This document shows, piece after piece, positions 1 to 5,755 of a DNA stretch of 16,017 nt. The notes under the pieces were generated by a model, which worked only from the letters and a program-made list of their open reading frames with translations, searched no databases and was not told the DNA's origin. Source of the DNA: Acidobacteriota bacterium (GTDB lineage Bacteria; Acidobacteriota; Polarisedimenticolia; QHYA01); NCBI GenBank assembly GCA_003223995.1, contig QHYA01000199.1, forward strand, positions 1 through 16,017, written 5' to 3'. Made by a program: the position numbers and the translations under genes. Within the stretch, counting starts at the first letter, position 1. Each line of letters starts with the position of its first letter.

Positions 1-59
1 TGGCCCCCGGCGAGCCTGAACTTGCCCAGGACGGTCTTCAGCGTCTGGGAGACGGACAT
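1..59 (-). CDS. Possible 5' end of a leftward gene, truncated by window edge
   Basis: Reading leftward from an ATG at 59, 19 codons stay open to the edge and give a protein-like start (MSVSQTLKTVLGKFRLAGG), with every third base G or C. No product can be named from so few residues. No Shine-Dalgarno sequence is visible upstream of this ATG, and the same bases read rightward give an open frame ending at a TAG at 61-63, which shares the same GC-rich third positions. Codon composition therefore cannot choose between a leftward gene start and a rightward gene end. If the leftward reading is right, 60-260 is a divergent intergenic region. Confidence 0.3.
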   Translation of the reverse strand, partial: MSVSQTLKTVLGKFRLAGG

Positions 60-202
60 GTAGTGCCCGCGGGCGCGAGCGGCGCGCCGCCGGCCAGCTG
101 CGGGCGAGCGGGCCGGCAGCCAGCCGGCAACTCGTCACCATCGATCAGCGGTCCAAAAGGTCGCCGTCCAGTCCAGGGCGGGGAGGGTTGTCGGCACGCC
201 GG

Positions 203-220
203 CCGGAAGCTATCTTCCGG
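203..220. promoter_or_regulatory. Perfect 7-4-7 inverted repeat, candidate operator
   Basis: CCGGAAG (203-209) and CTTCCGG (214-220) are perfect complements separated by CTAT. The repeat ends 15 nt before the TATACT -10 element at 236-241, so it covers the place where a -35 element would lie. That position suits a repressor or activator site for the exported-protein/response-regulator operon. It could instead be an RNA hairpin belonging to an upstream transcript, but no T-run follows. Confidence 0.4.
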
Positions 221-232
221 TGAGAGCCGCGC

Positions 233-241
233 TGCTATACT
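233..241 (+). promoter_or_regulatory. Extended -10 promoter for the exported protein/NtrC-type operon
   Basis: TGCTATACT matches the extended -10 form TGn-TATAAT at eight of its nine positions counting n as a match. No convincing -35 is present 17 nt upstream, which is tolerated at extended -10 promoters. The expected start near 248 leaves a leader of about 12 nt containing the GAGGTG ribosome binding site at 252-257. The 11-mer GCTGCTATACT recurs on the other strand before ubiE. Confidence 0.45.
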
Positions 242-260
242 CCGCGCCTGCGAGGTGACC

Positions 261-1043
261 ATGGCCGCTCCCATTCCCCGCTGCCAACGATCCGTCTCCA
301 CTGCCTTGCTGGTGGTGGGGACCTTCTCGTGCTGCTGGCTGTCCTGTTCCTGCACCGTTCCTTCGCCGACGAATGACAGGCAGGCGCAGACGGCCGGCAA
401 CGCAGGGGAGAGCGCCGCCTCGCCGGCCGGTTCCCCCAGCGGACCCGCATCCCCAGGCAGTGTGGCTCCGACCGGCGGGGGCCCGGCACGACCGGCGGGG
501 GCCAGCGGGGGAGCAGCCGCCCCTGGAACGGCGGCGATCCCTGCCGCGGAGAAGACCGGCGACTCCACGGCCGAAGCGCCTTATGTCTCTCCCGAAGCCT
601 GGTTCTACCGCCCGAGGCCGCAGGTCCCCCTGGGGCAGCCCGGGAAGGACGGCTCGACCCTCTACACGAACGAGGACCTCCAGAAGCTCGGCACGCCGCC
701 CGGTTCCTCCAACGACGCCAGCTCCACCGTGGCCGCTTTCGGGGAGCAATACCAGAAGAGCCAGGCGGGCGAGAAGCAGAACCGCGAGGGGCTTCTGAAG
801 CTGCGGGCCGAAGCGGAGCAGCGCAAGCGCAGCCTCGAGGCCGAGCTGGACCGGCTGAAGCGGCGCGAGAACCACCTGCGCAATCCGCTCCTGCCGGCCG
901 TCCCCCTGACCGACGAGGAGAAAAGCAGCGAGAAGGGGCTGAACGGCCGTTCGCTGACGGAGCAGATCGAGAAGCGAAGGAAGGAGATCCAGGCCGAGAT
1001 CGACAAGGAGAACGCCCGCATCGAGTCCTTCACCCCCCGATGA
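261..1043 (+). CDS. Hypothetical exported Ala/Pro/Gly-rich coiled-coil protein
   Basis: This 260-residue protein is not recognised as any named family. The start chosen is ATG 261, which has GAGGTG at 252-257 and immediately yields an export signal; a longer frame from 63 adds only low-complexity sequence. Residues 1-10 are a basic N-region and 11-28 a hydrophobic core. They are followed by Cys24, Cys25, Cys29 and Cys31, so a lipoprotein is possible, although no perfect lipobox is seen. Residues 40-100 are a flexible Ala/Gly/Pro/Ser linker. Residues about 158-208 and 216-256 are charged heptad-like helices (Leu/Glu/Lys/Arg) predicted to form coiled coils. A 15-nt direct repeat (469-483 and 489-503, period 20) lies in the linker. 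The stop overlaps the next gene's start by 4 nt (ATGA), so the two are probably translated together. A periplasmic or envelope-anchored role is an inference. Confidence 0.72.
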   Translation: MAAPIPRCQRSVSTALLVVGTFSCCWLSCSCTVPSPTNDRQAQTAGNAGESAASPAGSPSGPASPGSVAPTGGGPARPAGASGGAAAPGTAAIPAAEKTGDSTAEAPYVSPEAWFYRPRPQVPLGQPGKDGSTLYTNEDLQKLGTPPGSSNDASSTVAAFGEQYQKSQAGEKQNREGLLKLRAEAEQRKRSLEAELDRLKRRENHLRNPLLPAVPLTDEEKSSEKGLNGRSLTEQIEKRRKEIQAEIDKENARIESFTPR

Positions 1044-2422
1044 CCCCCATCCTGATCGTGGAGGACAAGAGCAGCCTGCGGGCGATGCTCCGTCAGACGA
1101 TGGAGGCGGCCGGGTACGCCGTCGATGACGTGGGCGACGGCAGGACGGCCATCGAACGGCTGGCCACCAGCCGCTACCTCGCCGTGCTTTCGGACCTCAA
1201 GCTGCCGCGAGCCGACGGGCACGAGGTGCTGCGCGCCGCCCTGGAGGCGGACAGCACCATCCCGGTGATCGTCATGACCGCCTATGGGACGGTGGAGGAC
1301 GCCGTGGCGGCGATGAAGGCGGGCGCCTTCGATTTTCTCGCCAAGCCGGTGGACACGGACCACATGCTGCTCCTCCTGCAGCGGGCCCTGGAGCGGCGTC
1401 AGCTGATGCTCGAAAACATCGTCCTGCGGGAAGAGTTCGCCGAGCGGCTCGGCTTTCCGCGCATCCTCGGCGAGCATCCGGCTATCATCGAGGTCGGGCG
1501 GCAGATCCAGCGCGTCGCGCCGACCGACGTGACGGTGCTGCTGCTCGGGGAGAGCGGCACCGGCAAGGAGCTGTTCGCCCGGGCGATCCATCAGCTCTCC
1601 CCCCGCCGGGGGCGCCCTTTCGTCGCGCTGTCCTGCGCGGCGATCCCCGAAACGCTGATCGAGAACGAGCTGTTCGGCCACGAGAAGGGGGCCTACACCG
1701 GGGCGAGCAGCTCGCGCATGGGGCGGCTCGAGATGGCCGACGGCGGGACGCTGTTCCTCGACGAGGTCGGCGAGCTGCCGCCGGCGGTCCAGGCGAAGCT
1801 GCTGCGGGTGCTTCAGGAAAGGGCCTTCGAGCGGATCGGCGGCAACAAGACGATCGAGGTGGACATCCGCATCCTCGCCGCCACCAACAGGGACCTCAGG
1901 CGGGGGGTTGCGGAGAAGAGCTTCAGAGAGGATCTTTACTTCCGCCTTTCCGTGGTGCCGATCGTCATTCCGCCGCTGCGCGAGAGGGCCACGGACATCC
2001 CGGTCCTGGCGGGACACTTCCTGCAACGATGCTGCCGGGAGGCCGGGCGCCGGCCGATGACGCTGTCGAGCGGGGCCATGGCGCTGCTGGAGGGCCACGA
2101 CTGGCCCGGGAACATCCGCGAGCTGGAGAACTGTCTCGAGAGGGCGGTGATCGTCGCCGACGGCGACGTGATCGAGCGCGAGCACCTCGACCTGCCCTCG
2201 CGGCGGCGTGACCGGGAGGTCGAGGTGCTGAAGCGGCTGATCGGAGAGGCGCGGGGTCCGGATGAGGCCGCGTCTCGGGCGGCGCAGCTTGCCGAGCGGA
2301 TCTGGATCGAGGAAGCGCTGCGCTCCTGCCGCGGGGACCGCCGGTCCGCAGCGGAGGCCCTCGGGCTGAGCCCGGAGGAGCTGAGCGCGCGTCTCGGGCG
2401 GCTCGGCGTGATGGATCGCTAA
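1040..2422 (+). CDS. NtrC-family sigma-54-dependent response regulator
   Basis: This 460-residue protein is a complete phosphorylation-controlled activator of sigma-54 RNA polymerase. The receiver domain (1-120) has acidic pocket residues Glu8 and Asp9, phospho-acceptor Asp52, Thr80 and Lys102. The AAA+ domain (about 142-380) has Walker A GESGTGKE (170-177), the sigma-54-contacting loop as GAYTGA (217-222, Tyr in place of the usual Phe), Walker B GTLFLDE (236-242), an arginine-finger region FREDLYFRL (295-303), and the sensor II stretch WPGNIRELEN (355-364). A Fis-type helix-turn-helix lies at about 422-457 (RSAAEALGLSPEELSARL). It overlaps the upstream exported-protein gene by 4 nt. No histidine kinase or -24/-12 promoter was recognised in the window, so its signal and targets are unknown; the coupling suggests an envelope-related or autoregulatory circuit. 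The role as an activator follows from the family; the partner assignment is inference. Confidence 0.93.
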   Translation: MTPILIVEDKSSLRAMLRQTMEAAGYAVDDVGDGRTAIERLATSRYLAVLSDLKLPRADGHEVLRAALEADSTIPVIVMTAYGTVEDAVAAMKAGAFDFLAKPVDTDHMLLLLQRALERRQLMLENIVLREEFAERLGFPRILGEHPAIIEVGRQIQRVAPTDVTVLLLGESGTGKELFARAIHQLSPRRGRPFVALSCAAIPETLIENELFGHEKGAYTGASSSRMGRLEMADGGTLFLDEVGELPPAVQAKLLRVLQERAFERIGGNKTIEVDIRILAATNRDLRRGVAEKSFREDLYFRLSVVPIVIPPLRERATDIPVLAGHFLQRCCREAGRRPMTLSSGAMALLEGHDWPGNIRELENCLERAVIVADGDVIEREHLDLPSRRRDREVEVLKRLIGEARGPDEAASRAAQLAERIWIEEALRSCRGDRRSAAEALGLSPEELSARLGRLGVMDR

Positions 2423-2475
2423 GGCGCGGATCGCTGAGGCCCGACAGAGCTCCGTGGGCAGGAGATGGGAAGGAA

Positions 2476-3849
2476 ATGACCGTGCAGGACAGCGCCGGGG
2501 CGAGGAGGCCGGGCGTGCGCAGGATCTTGATACTGGGAGCGGCGGGGCGTGACTTTCACAACTTCAACGTCGGGTTCCGCGAGGACGCCTCCAGCCGAGT
2601 GGTCGCCTTCACCGCGGCGCAGATCCCCAACATCGATGGGAGGCGCTACCCGCCGCAGCTCGCCGGGCCGCTCTACCCGGAAGGGATTCCGATCCATCCG
2701 GAGTCGGACATGGAGCGGCTCATCCTCGAGCAGAGGATCGACGAGGCGATCTTCGCCTACAGCGACGTCTCCCACGAGCACGTGATGCATCTGGCCGCGC
2801 GGGCCTTCGCCGCGGGCGCCGGCTTCCGGCTGATGGGCCCCTCGGAGACGATGCTCCAGGCCAGGGTGCCGGTCGTGTCGGTGTGCGCGGTGCGGACCGG
2901 AGCGGGAAAGAGCCAGACCACCCGCAAGGTCGCGCGCCTGCTGGTCGAGAACGGCCTGAGGGTCGTCGTGGTCCGGCACCCCATGCCCTACGGCGATCTC
3001 GTCGCCCAGCGCGAGCAGCGCTTCGCGACTCTCGAGGACCTCGACCGCTCCCACTGCACGATCGAGGAGAGGGAGGAGTACGAGCCTCACATCGCCCGGG
3101 GGACCGTGGTCTACGCGGGAGTGGACTACGAGCAGATCCTGCGCGATGCCGAGAGGGAGTGCGACGTGCTCGTCTGGGACGGGGGGAACAACGACCTGCC
3201 CTTCTACAGCCCCTCCCTCGAGATCGTCGTCCTGGATCCGCACCGCGCGGGCCACGAGCTGACCTACTGGCCCGGCGAGGCGAACTTCCGGCGAGCGGGC
3301 GTTCTGGTGATCAACAAGCTGGACCAGGCCCCAGCGGGAGGGCTCGAGACGGTCCGCCGGAACATCCGGAATTTCAACCCTTCGGCCGTGGTGGTGGAGG
3401 CTCGCTCCCCGATCACCGTGGACGACCCAGCAGCGATCAAGGGACGCCGGGTGCTCGCCATCGAGGACGGCCCCACGGTGACCCACGGCGGGATGTCCTA
3501 CGGGGCGGCGACGATCGCCGCGCGGGAGCACGGCGCGGCGGAGCTGGTGGACCCGCGCCCCTTCGCCGTCGGCTCGATCGCCGAGACGTTCCGGCAGTAC
3601 CCGCACATCGGTGCGCTGCTGCCCGCGATCGGCTACGGCGAGGCGCAGGTCGCCGACCTCGCGGAGACGATCAGGCGGACCTGCGCCGACGCGATCCTCA
3701 TCGGGACGCCGGTGGATTTGCGCCGCATCATCACCTTCGACCGGCCCGCCGTGCGGGCCACCTACGAGCTCGAGGAGGTCGGACCGCAGCGCCTCTCGCA
3801 AGTGCTGAGCCGCTTCTGGACCCGCCAGTCCGATTCGCGGCAAACGTAG
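2476..3849 (+). CDS. Cyclic 2,3-diphosphoglycerate synthetase-like GTPase (COG2403)
   Basis: This 457-residue protein resembles the family named for the archaeal cyclic 2,3-diphosphoglycerate synthetase, whose bacterial members have no firmly established reaction. Recognisable features are an N-terminal Rossmann-like segment with ILGAAGRDFHNFN (about 19-31), FTAAQIPNIDGRRYPP (45-60) and AYSDVSHEHVMH (94-105). A P-loop follows at about 140-148 (RTGAGKSQT), then RHPMPYGDL (167-175), a DGGNND motif (235-240), HELTYWPGE (260-268) and a G4-like NKLD (280-283). It is cytosolic, with no signal peptide or membrane segment. ATG 2476 is preceded by GGAG at 2461-2464 and a closer purine run. Carbamate kinase follows 6 nt downstream and an OTC remnant after that. 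This GTPase-arcC-OTC arrangement suggests a job linked to carbamoyl-phosphate or arginine metabolism rather than making an archaeal thermoprotectant. Family identity is fairly sure; substrate is not. Confidence 0.85.
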   Translation: MTVQDSAGARRPGVRRILILGAAGRDFHNFNVGFREDASSRVVAFTAAQIPNIDGRRYPPQLAGPLYPEGIPIHPESDMERLILEQRIDEAIFAYSDVSHEHVMHLAARAFAAGAGFRLMGPSETMLQARVPVVSVCAVRTGAGKSQTTRKVARLLVENGLRVVVVRHPMPYGDLVAQREQRFATLEDLDRSHCTIEEREEYEPHIARGTVVYAGVDYEQILRDAERECDVLVWDGGNNDLPFYSPSLEIVVLDPHRAGHELTYWPGEANFRRAGVLVINKLDQAPAGGLETVRRNIRNFNPSAVVVEARSPITVDDPAAIKGRRVLAIEDGPTVTHGGMSYGAATIAAREHGAAELVDPRPFAVGSIAETFRQYPHIGALLPAIGYGEAQVADLAETIRRTCADAILIGTPVDLRRIITFDRPAVRATYELEEVGPQRLSQVLSRFWTRQSDSRQT

Positions 3850-3855
3850 CAGCGC

Positions 3856-4800
3856 ATGAAAACTCGCGGGGTGCTCGTCGCCTTCGGCGGCAACGCGCTG
3901 GTCGAGCGGGGCCAGGACGCCACCCTTCCCGAGCAGACCCGCCGAGCCGACGAGCTGGCGGGGCGCCTGGCGGTGATGGCGGGGGAGGGCTGGCGGATGG
4001 TGCTCGTCCACGGAAACGGCCCCCAGGTCGGAAACAGCCTCATCCGCTCCGAGGCGGCGATCCACCAGGTTCCGCCGCTTTCGCTCGATGTGTGTGTCGC
4101 GGAGTCGCAGGGGAGCATCGGCTTCCTGCTCGAGAGGGCGCTGAGGAACGCCATGCGCCGGCGGCGCGACACGCCGGAACCGGTCACGATCCTGACGCAG
4201 GTCCTGGTCCGGAGCAGGGATCCGCAACTGAAAAAGCCGACGAAACCCGTGGGACCGTACTTTCCGCGCTACCGCGCCCTCGAGCTCCGCAAGCGGCGCG
4301 GATGGAAGATGGTCGAGGAGCAGGGGCGCGGATTCCGCCGCGTCGTCCCCTCTCCCCGGCCGGTGGAGGTTCTCGGCCTGGACTCCATCGCGGAGCTGCT
4401 GCGAGGCGGGCGGATCGTGATCGCCGCTGGGGGAGGGGGGATCCCGGTGGTCGGCACGTCCCGGGGCCTGAGAGGGGTTGAGGCCGTGATCGACAAGGAC
4501 CTCACCGCGGGCCTGCTGGCCCGCCGGCTGGGGATCGATCTCTTCGTCATCCTCACCGACGTGGACGGCGTTTACGAGAACTACGGCAGGGAGAAGGAGC
4601 GGCTGATCCCGCGGCTGACCGCAGGGCGAGCGCGCCGCGGGATCGCCCGAGGGGAGTATCCTGCGGGAAGCATGGGTCCGAAGGTCCAGGCCGCTGCCGA
4701 GTTCGTCCGGGCGACGGGCCGGGAGGTCATCATCACCTGCGCCCGGCGGCTGGCCGCGGCCCTCCGCGGGACGGCGGGGACCCGTGTCGTGGCCGGATGA
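3856..4800 (+). CDS. arcC: Carbamate kinase
   Basis: The product interconverts carbamoyl phosphate + ADP and carbamate + ATP. It is normally the last, ATP-yielding step of arginine deiminase-type or purine/allantoin fermentations and works as a cytosolic dimer. The 314-residue length is typical. Amino-acid-kinase-fold motifs are all present: GGNAL (11-15), HGNGPQVGN (52-60), KKPTKPVGPYF (127-136), the glycine loop GGGGIPVVG (192-200), VEAVIDKDL (208-216), LTDVDGVY (233-240) and GSMGPKV (271-277). The start lies 6 nt after the GTPase stop with no clear SD of its own, so translational coupling is likely. With the adjacent OTC broken, the source or sink of its carbamoyl phosphate must lie elsewhere. 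No arginine deiminase gene is in the window. Confidence 0.95.
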   Translation: MKTRGVLVAFGGNALVERGQDATLPEQTRRADELAGRLAVMAGEGWRMVLVHGNGPQVGNSLIRSEAAIHQVPPLSLDVCVAESQGSIGFLLERALRNAMRRRRDTPEPVTILTQVLVRSRDPQLKKPTKPVGPYFPRYRALELRKRRGWKMVEEQGRGFRRVVPSPRPVEVLGLDSIAELLRGGRIVIAAGGGGIPVVGTSRGLRGVEAVIDKDLTAGLLARRLGIDLFVILTDVDGVYENYGREKERLIPRLTAGRARRGIARGEYPAGSMGPKVQAAAEFVRATGREVIITCARRLAAALRGTAGTRVVAG

Positions 4801-4842
4801 AGCCGCGCCGGAAGAGTCGCTTGCGGTCTTGGCGGAAGTACG

Positions 4843-4992
4843 GGATGACAAGGGGGCAGCGACGATGAGGAGATCGGAACGATGAAGGAGGAAGGGACAG
4901 CGACGATGAAGAAGGGAGGGACGGGAACAGGGACTGGGACGATGAAGGGCGGAGGGACAGGCACGGCGAAGGGGGGAGGAATCGGGGCGATG
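4843..4992 (+). repeat. Degenerate 24-nt tandem repeat with repeated SD-like and ATG elements
   Basis: A purine-rich array fills most of the arcC-OTC gap. Units start with CGATGA or close variants at 4880, 4904, 4940, 4964 (CGGCGA) and 4988. They are 24, 36 (24+12), 24 and 24 nt long, with shorter diverged units at 4843 and 4863. The consensus is about CGATGAAGGNGGAGGGACAG plus GNA. Read in the OTC frame from ATG 4882, the units encode MKEEGTAT, MKKGGTGT(GTGT), MKGGGTGT and AKGGGIGA, with MRGRDLVS of OTC as the next unit. SD-like purine runs stand before several of the ATGs (for example GAGGAG 9 nt before ATG 4882 and GGGAGGA 9 nt before ATG 4990). Confidence 0.7.
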
Positions 4993-5755
4993 AGGGGGCG
5001 CGATCTGGTGTCGCTGTCCGATCTCACCTGCGGCGAGATGGAGCTGATCCTCGATCTGACCGGCTCCGTCAAGGCCGGGCCGAAGCGGCACAGCCGGGCG
5101 CTGGCGAGAAAGACCCTGGCGATGATCTTCGAGAAGCCTTCCCTGCGCACCCGCGTCACTTTCGAGACCGGCATGACCCGCCTGGGTGGACACGCGATCT
5201 ACCTTGGCCCGCAGGAGGGAAAGCTCGGAGAGCGCGAGTCGGTGCCCGATGTGGCCCGGAACCTCGAGCGATGGGTCGATGGGATCGTGGCCCGGACCCT
5301 ACCTCGGAGATGGCAACAACGTGGCCGTGTCGCTGATCCACGCCGCGGGGCTGACCGGCGCCCGGCTGACCCTCGCCGGCCCCTCCGGCTACGAGCCGCC
5401 GGCCCGCCACGTGGAGATCGGACGCCGGCTCGCCTCCGCCAGCGGCGGCGAGATCCGCCTGACGAACGATCCGCAGGAAGCGGTGCGGGGCGCGGAGGTC
5501 GTCTATACCGATGTCTGGGCGAGCATGGGGCAGGAGGCGGAGGCCGGACGGCGGAGGGAGGTCTTCTCGGCCTACCAGGTGAACGCGCGGCTCATGTCGC
5601 TCGCCCCCGGGGCGTACTTCATGCACTGCCTGCCGGCGCACCGCGGGGAGGAAGTGACCGACGAGGTGGCCGATTCGCCCCGCTCGGTGATCTTCCAGCA
5701 GGCGGAGAATCGGATACATGCTCAGAACGCTCTGATGATCCTCCTGATGGCCTGA
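4990..5755 (+). pseudogene. argF: Ornithine carbamoyltransferase, internally deleted and frameshifted
   Basis: The intact enzyme transfers the carbamoyl group of carbamoyl phosphate to ornithine, giving citrulline. ATG 4990 is chosen because it has GGGAGGA at 4974-4980 and starts the conserved domain; an in-frame ATG at 4882 would add an octapeptide-repeat tail. The first part carries the carbamoyl-phosphate loop SLRTRVTFE, then GGHAIYLGPQEGKLGERES and a stretch ending VDGIVART at 5298. The second part resumes in another frame at 5300 with YLGDGNNVAVSL and continues normally through DVWASMGQE and HCLPAHRGEE to a normal-looking end (NALMILLMA). The roughly 45-50 residues expected between these points, including the HPxQ substrate motif, are absent. 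The missing length is 3n+2. A single deletion explains both the gap and the frame change. It may be real pseudogenisation or an assembly error. Whether the ancestor was anabolic (argF) or catabolic (arcB) cannot be told. Confidence 0.88.

Noticed and set aside
63..260. N-terminal extension of the first exported protein from ATG 63
   Set aside because: The added 66 residues are Gly/Ala/Arg/Ser-rich without conservation features, lie before the predicted promoter, and would bury the signal peptide.
662..2185. 507-codon open frame on the - strand
   Set aside because: It is antisense to the well-supported NtrC-type regulator and the coiled-coil gene, with no domain-like segment.
4843..4992. CRISPR array
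   Set aside because: The 24-nt units are contiguous and degenerate, with no unique spacers, and they run into a coding start.
2419..5193. 924-codon open frame on the - strand
   Set aside because: It is exactly antisense to the GTPase, arcC and the start of OTC, crosses all three, and reads as Arg/Pro/His/Asp-rich low-similarity sequence. Such shadows are expected in GC-rich DNA with few stop codons.
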